A DNA stretch of 64,000 bases from Notospermus geniculatus. Taxonomy: Eukaryota; Nemertea; Pilidiophora; Heteronemertea; Lineidae. Both the position numbers and the translations under genes were made by a program. Positions 26,301-38,300 of this stretch are shown piece after piece. The notes under the pieces are model-generated. The model made no database searches. It was not told the DNA's origin and was given only the letters and a program-made list of their open reading frames with translations. The stretch spans positions 193,234 through 257,233 of the forward strand of contig NMRB01000366.1 of the NCBI GenBank assembly GCA_002633025.1. The letters run 5' to 3'. Every line of letters starts with the position of its first letter. The first letter of the stretch is position 1.

Positions 26301-29300
26301 GAGGTGGGGAAGCTGAGGTACTTCAGCACTGTGTTGTGCGTGACACTACGAGACAATCTACGTGTAATGCCTGTCATCTTAAGGTGACTCAGAATGGCAT
26401 TCGCTGATTGGGCGCATTTTCTCGTGCGCCAAGTACCCCAGCAAATCAGGCGGATTTCCTCAGGGGTTTGTCTGCGGTGACGAAGGGAGCGAGCAGTAAG
26501 AACGCCTGATATTCTCAGGATGATAAAGTGTAGGTTGAACGGACTTCCATGATTTCCATAACTTCCATGATTTCCACAACTTCCATGACCTTGTGACCCA
26601 CTTAAAGACCAGTGGAGCCAAGGTAGTCATGTTTGGTATCAAACTAAAGCTTATGAAGTGTATGTCAACTGACCTACTTCCATGACCTAGTAACCTACTT
26701 AAAGACCAATGGAGCCAAGGTAGTCATGTTTGGTATCAAACAAAAGGTAATGAAGTGTAGGTTTGAACTGCCCTACTTTCATGACCTAGTGACCTACTTA
26801 AAGACCAATGGAGCCAAGGTAGTCATGTTTGGTATCAAACTGAAGCTTATGAAGTGTAGGTTTGAACTGACCTATTTTTATGACCTAGTGACCTACTTAA
26901 AGACCAGTGGCGCCAAGGTAGTCATGTAGGGTATCAAATGAAAGCTAATGAAGTGTAGGTTTGAACTGACCTGCTTCCATGACCTAGTGACCTACTTAAA
27001 GACCAGTGGAGTCAAGGTAGTCATGTTTGGTATCAAACTCAAGCTGATGAAGTGTATGTTTGAACTGACCTACTTCCATGACCTTGTGACCTACTTATAG
27101 ACCAGTGGAGCCAAGGGAGTCATGTTTGGTATCAAACTGAAGCTAATGAAATGGAGGTTTGAACTGACACATCTACTCCTATCGTGCATCAGTTGAACAG
27201 TTTCTTTCATACATCATAAACATGTCAGCTAAGCGTCCAGGCCCATGGGCCTCTTGTTGTAGTTCGTCTTACTGCCGCTAGGTGGCTCCCTCTACGTCGG
27301 CAGTCAAATAGCGCATTTGAGATCCAATACCGTGTTCCTTTAAAAAAGAGCAGGTATTCCATGAAATTGTTGTGAAAACTGTCATGGAGGCGCCATGGAC
27401 TCCCCATTGGTATCCCCATAAAACTACTGCCATGGACTTGGCCTTTGCCAGGGAGCATTCTGGCAGGAAGCTCTTCCTTGAATTTCCAACAAATCTCATC
27501 TCCGAAGGTCAACCGAAGTCAAGCACGTGATTCATCAGCAAATAGAAACCTGACATAGAGATAGTGAAGTGTGTCCCTTGAGCAGATGGCCAGGGATTCC
27601 ATATCAGGCTTACAATGAAGTTGATGCGACACTGCTCGAAGAGACAAGAGGGATGGACTAAAGGAATGAGAGGGAGAAGCTACGCTAGCTAAGACAAAAT
27701 CGATGTTGTTGATGAAGGAATAATGCCATCATGATGCTTTAGAAACACTTATGTTTGGAGTCTACATGACACGTCACAGAAAAATGCTGAAATTTCCATG
27801 CCCGTATCGCAACATTAAGAAGAGGCTGACCGTAGGTTATCCAGATTTGGTGAGTGTGATTCATCGGCAATTGTTATATTGTGTTGATTGTTCGACACGA
27901 TATACGCACGATTCTCAAGAGGTTGAGAACTACTTCAAATACTCCAATTTGATATGGAGATTGAATCAACATTGAAATTACCGAGATTTAATCGCAAGCT
28001 GTGACATCGTGGCGGTTGATGATGACATCATGCTTGAAGAATTTTGTGGATCAGTGAAGATTTTGTTGTCATAGGATGAATTTTGGTCGAATTATAGATG
28101 TTGATGTTAAAAGAGGAAGATACAGATTCAGTGACAATCTGAATCTCTTCGAGTAACCTCTGAGAGTTGAAAGCCATTTTGAACCAAATCCAAGACAGCA
28201 ATGGTGTCCTACCCTCACCTACTTTTTCCTCTCCCTGTCATTTTTGCTCGCTTGTAGAGTGATACTGATAGGGGTAAAAAAATTTATGGCATGCACAAGC
28301 AGGGGTCCAGACCCCGCGACCCTCTCTGGACACGCCCCTGATGCAGTTTTTGCACTCAGCTCAGGCATCTCATTCTTAGGAACCCACATTACAACCCTGA
28401 CACAGTTAAATCATTCCTTGGTCTGTGAGAACCTAAAGCAATCGATTTGTTCCTCGAAGTTCCATACGTTTGATCGGGAAATCTTGTCACGAAGTCCACC
28501 TTTGATGTTCCACCATCAAAGTGATTGTGGCGTTTGATCTCATCTTTTGCATGCTGGGTGGCTTGTCGTGACGACCCTCTTCTTCTGGCATTGATAGTTG
28601 CGGAGCAGTGATGACAGGGGGAGGGGGTCCACCCTCTGTGGGAATCTTCTTTTGCGTGTCTGCAGTCTGAGTCAGTGTAAAGTTGGGTTTCTACAGTCTT
28701 CTACATGCGGTGAATGCGGTCTGTTGCATCTTTTGACAAGTGAATCGGAGTGAACGAATCGGTTATTTCTTCATAATGTATCCTTCCACCTTCTTGCCCC
28801 AAGCCTTTCCTCAAATTATATCATGGCAGAAAAAAATTCATCTATACAAAAAGCTCCTGTGTTGGTGTGACTCGGTTGTTGACATTGAACTTGTTTCTTT
28901 AAAAAAAAGACTAACAGATGCGATCGAGCTTATGAATGCTGCCTCAGTCCAATTAAGTGTTTTCCTGTGGCACAAACGCTTGATGTCAAGCGATCCAATC
29001 AAGTGGCAAGACATGGTGAGATGCCGGAAGAGCGGTAGTAACGAATGTACACCTCATTATCGCTGAGAGTAGTGATTTGAGCCACATTTGTCATATTATA
29101 TCCGCCTCTTCAGTCAGGTAAATCAGAGATGGTGAAAGAATGTCATATGTACACTGCCGGCTAATGGCCATCAGTCGTACAGAGTGCAACTTCGTGAGTC
29201 AGATTCGACCCAGTGGATGTCCAACCTTTTCTTTGTGGAAATATTACAAGTGCGGAACTGGACATATGCCTATTGAAGGACGAGCCGTAATTTTGCAGCT

Positions 29301-32300
29301 GTTTGAAAATAGCTTTGGAGATGTTGATGAAGTCAACGGAGTGGCCTTGCATCCGATGGAAAGTGAGCAGCGATGAACGAATCTGTAAGAGCGAAGGAAT
29401 TTCTGCGTTCCCTATTCCAGATTGTTAGTAATAACACGCCAGTCTGTGCTGATGAAAAACTGATCATCATCACGAAATCATCACAACATCTGTGCTTCAG
29501 ACTCATCTTTCATCGTCATACTTCTCATCAAAAGTTTCGCGGAATGTTTGCCGAATGCGTAATAAGTCAAACGTAGACAAAAGAGCGAAGTTCCGCCTTT
29601 GCTGATCAGTTTTCAAGAGTTCGGTTTAATGTCATTGAGAGATAATTAAGATCTTCAAGTTTCAATTAGCACAAAAACTGCGTTGTTGGCTGAGATATGA
29701 GAGCTTTGATCACCACTCTGTCTGATCTTGTAAAATTCCTTGCCTTTGCATCTCGTGATATTCAGACAGACAGCAGACTGGTAGACTCCGAGCGGTCTTG
29801 CGTCAGAAGTAAGAACTTGACGAGACTGAGGTTGTGTAAAGAATGCAGGCTTGATCTAGCAAGTAGGCTACGCTACAACACCATTTAGTTCCAAGATTGT
29901 CCACTAGGGGGATCCTCTTGCTTTATCAATGGAAATTCAATTGACTCACAATACGATTCAATCGCATTTGATTCAAATTATTGAATGGGAAATTCCAAAA
30001 CTTGACTCACTCATGCCAAGGGAACTAGAATAGATATTTCAAGTTCTCATCATTTATGAATGAGATGTCGCCTTTTAAATTGCAACATTGAGTTATTTCC
30101 ACTTTACATGCAGCTGCCAAAGATTTTTTTCAGGAAGACGTTAAAAAGTGAACAATTATTTTGCTGGTGAATGCCGCTGACTGCATGGCAAGTGTGGCCC
30201 TAATCTCGCGGAATCTCTTGACTCCCAAACATTCTTTCTTGTCATTTCAGATGTAGCAGGAGCTTGGCTTGATACTCTACTTGATGTGATAGATCTTCTT
30301 CCAAAAGACGTCATCAAAAAAGACGTAAGTATGGTAATCCACCCAATGTCATTCTGACAAAGTTGGACAGTAGGCTGTGGCAAAAAGGAATATCCAGTTC
30401 AAAGATTTATTATTTATTCAGTAAGAGCGTTTGACCGAAGACATATGATTTCTTGTGTGTCTGTTCGGTTGTCAGATGTAGTTACATGTAGATTGTTTGC
30501 CATGCATATGAATATTTATTCAGATTATCTCTCCCCCAATCCATTGGTCCACAAACATCTGAAAAATCAGGATTTAATGGCAATGATTTCTTGCCTCATG
30601 ATTGGGTTAATGATCCCCTATTATTTGGTCAATTATGCGACGTCAATAGAGGTATTGACAAATCATATTTATATGCGGTTTGCTGGTTTATTTCATAATA
30701 CTCAACTCAGTTGACATTCTGGCTTCGGTGATTTGGCTGCTGAAGGCAAATGACACTGATTTGAAGATACCGTGTTATTGTCGGCAAGGGGCACTGAGGT
30801 GTAACTGATCATGAATCTCATGACAACGCTGGGTGAGGTTTGAAGGAGGGACCCAACCCATTATTGCCACAAGTTCCATTGAAGGTATCGGTACTATCAC
30901 TACCATGTGAAGCTTATTGATGACTGCAACTTCTCTCTTCTTTTAGGTCTTGGCCATCGCCGTGGCCAAAGGACAACTCTCCCAGTCAGTTCAGTCCAGA
31001 CTTGCCTGCTGTAAAATACTTGGCAAAATTGCCACCAAGTTTGATCCTTTTGTGTAAGTATGCTGAACAAGAAACATTGGCTAATGTTTCCTCGTGAAAT
31101 TATTGTTGGTAAAATTGACATGCAGGAAGCTTTGGGATGTGATTGCTGACTTGCTATACTGGTAACGCAGCCTTGGACTGGAACAGTTCCATTCAGCAAT
31201 TTGCAACAGGTTTTGTAGATTTGTCCCACTATGATGTACTGTTCAAGCCCTAGGCATTTGGATGGCTTCATCAAACCAAATCCCATGATACTGACTGGTG
31301 CCACTCATCCTGTTATTAGCGGCAGACACCTCTCAAAACACATTGTTTGACTATATTTCACCAATACTGTCAACTGGTAATCCCTTGCCAGTCGATGTTA
31401 CTAAATTGCATGCACAAGCATGTCATCCATAAACCATGGTATTTGACATGGGATCAAAACACTGTTCCCAGACAGCAACAAACAAGCCATGCTGTTCTAC
31501 CCATTATATCGCTGAATCTCCGCGGGATCGAATCCTTTAGATGATGTACTTTTCATTTCCCTGTAGCTTTCACGAGTTTCTCTATACATGATTGCTACAC
31601 TGGGGCTATAAATCTAGGTGATGTCGAAGTACGATGAGATAGTAGCATGCAATGAAGAGCTATTTGATGTGACTAGCCTTATTGTTAATGTTAGCTACTA
31701 TCCATAACTCGGCATGCTTAGGATATCTAACATTCAGCCATTACTTGTGCAAATTTACCATGCTGGTGGTGATCCACGGCTCAATTTGCATTCTGTTTGC
31801 TATTTTGACACTCTGTAATGCACCGACTGATATTTTTGGCTCGTCATTGGCAGCCAAGAGTTTTTGAGATGAATGAATGTGTGCGGTCTAATAATATTCC
31901 TACTTGCTGATGGAGGTGTTACAGAAATACCTCTCAAAACACATCTAGTATCTCAAGGCGAGTTCAGTTCCATTCCATGTCTGCTTGCCTCAAGTCCTAT
32001 AATCACCTCAAGGCTTGCAAAAAAGCTCCTATTTGATACTAAATCTTGCGGCCTTTCTCTTTTGAGCAATTTGTCATGTCCCCCATCTTGTGGCGTGTTT
32101 AAATCTCGTTGGAGGGATTCTCCATGGCTTTTAAAGTCAAATGGCACATGAGGTACAATGGCGTGTTCCCTTGTGATTACTTCTCCGATGGTAAATGGCA
32201 AATGTCGAAAATTGCCTGCCGCTGAATGTGTTAGTAAACATTTGTAATGGCTTTATTTGGATCAATAGCCGACTTTTAACATGGCCCATTGTGTTGTATG

Positions 32301-35300
32301 TATTTTCTATTTGACTGCGCATTCAACTTCAGAGAGGATGCTGGCTCTCTTGATACTGATTAATTGCGCCTTGGGTTAGTGTACTCTGTCCTGATGCAAT
32401 TTGGTGTAGTGCAGTCAATTTGCTGTTAAAAACTCATTTTGGAGGCTGGCAACAAGTTCTGATTGTTCACATTCTGGTTCAATGGAGATGTTCAATTCTC
32501 CTCTGAAAACCATCAAGTACTTTTTTCCGGTGTGAATAAAAGATAAATGTTTTGGTCTAAAATAGTTGCGTCCTGAGAGGCTTTGGTGGTGCTCTTGTGA
32601 AACTTGGACTTTTGTCGTAAGTTTTATTGCATTTCCAATCATTAACTTTATGTTTCTGATTCATTTTATTGTTGCGCCCTAATCTGGCTTCTGTGGAAGA
32701 AATGCTGGGCTGTCCAGATGGCTTGGTCATGGCTATGTTACTGCACCATGTCATTCTGATGCCACGTCACCAAAACACTACCACCTCACCAAAAGACTAC
32801 CACCTCAACAAGTTCTCGCTGTTTTATTTCAGTATTAAGAAAGAAATTCTTCCAGTTGTACAGTCCCTCTGTCAAGATGTTGACTACGAAGTGAGGGGGT
32901 GTATGTGTCGGCAGCTAGACCCTGTTGCTCGGGGATTAGGGTAAGTATCCTAGATTTAGGCTGCACTGCGTCATTCATTCTTGGAGCTAAAAATGACATT
33001 AGAGTTTGCCTTTCTTGTTTGTTCCTCACAATACCGGTACTTTGAGCTTAAGCTTTGGTAAAAGTGGAAATGCGAGTCTTGGAAACGTGCCACTGAGGTT
33101 GATTTTTCCGCCGGTGTCATAAATTACGTTCAGTTTATTTTTTCCCCGTCTGAGTAAGCCGCTCATTTCATTTCAGACTTGAAGCTACAAAAAGTGCAAT
33201 ATTACCAGAGTTGGTCGAGTTGACCAATGATGAGGAAAGCCATGTCAGACTCGCTGGACTGGAAACGGTCGTCAACATGATTAGTCTTCTTGATGACGGT
33301 AAGCAACATCTGGGCGGCTTCGAGGAATTAGATTTGATGGAAATTTCTATGACTGGATATTTTTGTGGAACAGTCATCAAGTGTCAAGTTCATATCAACT
33401 CCTGAAAGATCATCTTGAGCACTTTCTGATGCCTACCCATGTCAGGGGCTAGACAGAGCTTCATATGTAACTTCTGTGACATCAGCCCCTTTTACACTTG
33501 CCTAGTTGAAGTGTGCCGAGTTTGACCAGGACTGATCCTGCTTTGAAATTCAAGCTTTTGAATCCCCCATCTCCACCTCAGGAGAGCGCTTGAATTGCCC
33601 AGGAAATAAATTATAACCAAGGTTCAGTGCGGACGGAACACTCAGCAGCTGGTTACCTTATCATGATGAAAATCGTTTAATAAATTTTGGTGTTATGGGG
33701 CTTCAACACTTACTCTTGGCATGTTACAGCAATAATACGTATGGACCACTGTGATAAACCCGTATACTGCGGTGAACCATGAAGTAGTAATAAAACTGGT
33801 ATATCTACTATAGCCTACTCTGGTTCGGCTTATATCCTCTGGATGAGTGAGGTAGTAATCAATACTTGCCTCCTTCAGCCTCCTCTCGCTGCTCCAGCCT
33901 TTCAGTGTTTATTGAATCAAGGATGGCTGTAGCTAGCTTGATATTGGAATTTTTTTTCGCCGTAAATGTCTTCTAAGGCTTCGATTATGTCTTTTAACCA
34001 TTGGATATTGGGTTTCTCGTGAACTTGTCCAGCGCAGCACCAGGTCCGAGCTGGCAGAATCTTCTCTGGGCAACCGGTATTTTTCCTAAGTTTGCATTGT
34101 GTTTTATATTGGGGGGTGAGTTTTGTGGAAAAAAATTGTCATGTATTTCTCAAAATCCCAACAAATGCTTTAAAACCCAAACAAAATGCCAGAGGAGACG
34201 ACCTATTTAAGAGATAGTGCAGATACTGAGTTAGGTATATTCAACACCTAGTCAACAAAAAACAATCAGTTGCTGATTTCACAGGTGCACAGAGATGAGT
34301 TATTGAAATGCTGTGGCTTCTTTCTACCTAGTCTCGACTAAGAATAGCTACTGACATTTGAGGAGTTAATTTGTAGTCATCATCAGTTGAGGTTCCCCTT
34401 TGGTAAATGGATAGGAGTTGAATTCTGATGGATGTATTTCTCCTTCAGTTCAGACATGCTCTTTGAATAAAAAGATTGAGTGAATTAACACTCTGTTTCC
34501 CAGCACCTTGTCAGACTGAATATGGCCCGCTGAGTTCATGGCCCTGGAGTCTGAATATGATGGTGAAAGTAACTCATGAACAGTTCATTGGTCTGGCAAT
34601 TATCTCCTGAGGGTGGCACTACCATTGTGCCACTAGATGGCCTACATCAAAATGGACCCAAAATGTCCTTTTGGTTCAAAGATGAAAGTCGCAATGCCGG
34701 CATAAATATTGAACATGCCTCAGCTTGCTTGGGCCGACACAGCCTGTTCACAGTTGGAATGCTTGTAGCTCTTGAATCTGTTTCTGATTTGCCATTTGAA
34801 GTATCATCCTTGTTAAAAGCAGATGATTCGACTCTGACCTTGTCAATTTGTTTTTTTTCTCGTTGTAGGTACAAATAAAATATCCTCTTTGACGCTGACC
34901 TTGTCTATTTCTTTTCCTTCTCGTTGTAGGTACAAATGAAATATCCTCTTTGACACTAACCTTGTCTATTTCTTTTCCTTCCAGATACATGTACAAATAC
35001 AATAGTTCCTCTTGTTTGTAAATTCTGCCAACAAGCAATGGAATTAGGGGACTCAACATTACCGGTTGTCGCTAAACAACTAGGAAAGTTGTGCCACGGA
35101 CTTTCAGGTCAGTATAATTATTGGAAAAAGTGTCTAAAATCAATTAATGCCCAAGGGAACAGCTTAGAAGTTAATGTAAATACATTAGATCGTTTCTTGG
35201 GCGATCGATTTGTCTGCTAGTTTTAATGAGCTGTTAATTCCCTACAGTTTTGGCAATTCTGTCGAAACAGGAAAAAGCTGCCAGTCTGTAGAAAGCTTGA

Positions 35301-38300
35301 AGTTTCTTTCAAAATGAGGTGTAATCCATGAAGGTTCACATTGAAATCTGACCCGGAGCTTTTGCATTGTTGTTGAAAGGAAATTAAATGCATGAACTGC
35401 TGACCAAGGGTCTGCAGTCTTTGCCTTTGTGGGTGAACTTGGCCTGTGAAAGCTAGTCATGGTCAAGTACCTGGCAGAGATATGAACTCTATAGGTAGAA
35501 AGGGGCCTATTGGGTATTCATACCTTTTTTTCTGGCGTTTGTGACATGTGTTTGATAATTACCTTAATAGTTGTTTTACGTGCTGTGATGATATCATGTG
35601 ATTCAATTAATTTTTTATCAGTGTTCATATAAAATGCCGATTAATAGCTTGATGATTTTTAACAACCCGTTACGATCATATCAAAACGTGGAATAATCAC
35701 CAGTGAATCTGTTTTAAATGATTGAAGGCGCTAGACCATAAATTTCGAAGGCAAAAAATCTTGCATTATACAGTGAGCTCATAGAGCGTTCATCAGAAGT
35801 AATCATTTATGACTACTCATCACGCATCCCTGGCCGATCTTTCCTTCTGATATGACTTGTGTTACATCATGTAGAACCAGATCCGGGTTCAATAACTTGC
35901 CCCCAGTGTACCATATATTACCAAATCACCCCTAACCTAAGCCTATTCATTCAAACAACTTTTTATTCGTCTCCTTGGCTGAGAACTTGCAGCTGCACTT
36001 CAAGATTTGGGGCCCATTTTAGAAAGTGAGTTTAAGGTAATTACCTTTAAGCAAATTGAAAATGGAATGAATTAATGATACCATTAGCTTAGGTCACTTT
36101 ATGAAACAGGCCCCTGAACTGGAGGCAGTGGCTCTCTAATAAAAAAGGGGTTGTCGGGATGGCACATTGGAAACATCGGCAGCTGCCACCTGCTCTCTCC
36201 GACGCCAAATCTTCATCCTGTATTACTTATGTGACAATATTCAGTGTTACTAGTCTCCATAAAATATCATGGGGCAAATCTCTCGGCTATTGGTGGTTAT
36301 GTGGGAAAACTTGGCATTCATTGATCAACACTGTGAGTTGTTTACATCCAGTGGTAAACCTATGGTGGGAATGATTACATCGAGCCTTCTGACATCATGG
36401 AGTTTATTATTATGTGGGTATTATGCAGCCTATTCTCATGTGATCAATCAGTCAGTTGAGTGCCCGGCAACTCTGTACATGTTATGTATTGTATATATAC
36501 ATAGAGAAGAAGATGAGTTGATTAGCTTGGCTGACTTGTGCTGTGAGAATGAATGCTGGCATCCTGAGATCTCAGGTCATTTACGGTCGTACCCTCCCTA
36601 ATGCCCTGAGGAAATCCATCCCGTTTCGGTGGGGAAGACGGCTGTTCCCTCGTGTGTACTCGCCAATTGGTAATTCACGAATAATCCATGCACTGCAGTG
36701 GGGGAACGCCACTTGATGTAACATACCAAACACCGCGCCTAGTGCCGCAACGTCTGCACACAGATCTGGTGTTACGAGTTAACGGGCACCAGGCAAATAG
36801 AACTGTATCTCATTCCATAATTTATGCACGCTGTCGAATGACAGCTGCCCCAAACATATGAACTGGATCATACCTTCGTGTTTTGAACCTATTGATAGGT
36901 AGTCATTATGTACATAATCCATGAGAACCACTTTGACGCGAAGTTAATTCAGGAATAGTCAAAAATTCAGCGAGTTTGGCGGGGAATCGAAGTGCGATTT
37001 GTCCCATCTTCACAACACGAAGTGGAGGCCCAGCTCTAATGAATGACGTCATTGAATGAACGCGATGCTGATTGGGCGAAAGGATTTCTTTCGCCAGTCA
37101 CCCCGCGAAATCGGGTGGATGTCCTCAGGGCATAGTGCGAGTGAGCGAGCGCGAAGCCCTGGGATTCTCAGGATGGAATGCTGGTAGTTTAAAGGGGATA
37201 TGATGGTCGGTTGTCCGATTGGTGCAGTATAAGATCAGCGCCAAACACCTTGTGAATTCAATTACAGTTAACCCTACCGAACATAATCAGATTTTCGCCA
37301 AATTTCCTGAATATGCTCAGTAAAGATGTACAGTATGTGTATGACTGGCAACAATAGTCTTAACAGAGGGCCTATGTTGCCAGTAAGCTGAACAGATGAA
37401 ATAGAGGTATTTGTTGCAATCTTCTGCTGCTGAAGATTAAGAAATATTCAGGTCATAATATGTGTATGAAATTCATACATGGGCGACCAAGCACTGAAAA
37501 CATTCCGAGTCTGGGCAGAATCCTGTCTGAACAACCAGTCATTGATTGAGGCAACAGACACCAGAACAATACGACTGATTACCATGGGGATTGAAATGAG
37601 TGTAAATGCATTTGGCATCCGAAACAATTAAATAATTACTAACGTTAACGTAGAAGTAATTATTATGCTCCAGTCTCCACTTTCGCAATGATGGGGACGT
37701 TGAGGTTTTTCCAGACTCCTGCTGATGTCTGTGGGCTAAAATATCATGAACAAGTCATCACAAATCTTAGATAGTTTCAGGGTCTGCCTTCAGTATTGTA
37801 TTGTACTGGGTTTTTTTCCATCAGGGCCAAAGCCAGAGCATTATTGGCCCTGGTACCTCAAGCTCCTCGTGTTCCTAACTTGGATGGGGTCTTTTACTTA
37901 ACCCTGCCTTTGGTTATTTGGACTTTCTGTGCCTTCAATTGAGAAATCATGCTTAGATAATGGTTATGTGCTTGAGTCTTAGAAACCGTCCTGTTGAACA
38001 ATTTGCAGGAAGACCCTTGAAGTTCACTCCCTCTCTTCATTTCCCAGGTCTCTCGATCATTTAATCCTCCAGAATAAAGCACGAAGACCATTGCCGCTCT
38101 GGGAACCCTGCTTTGACAACTAATTACTAACCCATACTGGCATATTTCTTGTGTCTCTTTTCAGTAAATTTAACTCAAGAACAACATAACTGGTTCATCG
38201 ACTTCTACAAAAAGCTCTGTAAGTTAGGCCAACAAAAGAAGTCGAATAAAGACGACAACTCGCCTACGACCAAAGTTGCTGTAAGTTCTGCAAAAACACC

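Larger units (their letters stand above)
35108..38164. other. PPP4R4 intron with MITEs, otherwise nothing recognised
   Basis: Apart from the elements at 36009-36114 and 36560-37175, no ORF with similarity or RNA gene was seen. Confidence 0.45.

Noticed and set aside
26540-27165. CRISPR-like or bacterial repeat array
   Set aside because: The 99-bp units are contiguous with no spacers, and the genome is clearly an intron-bearing animal genome.
28740-29066. 108-codon ORF as a single-exon gene
   Set aside because: The first part looks like intron sequence and the frame is best explained as an exon (28830-29015) between an acceptor-like and a donor site; the full ORF is not supported.
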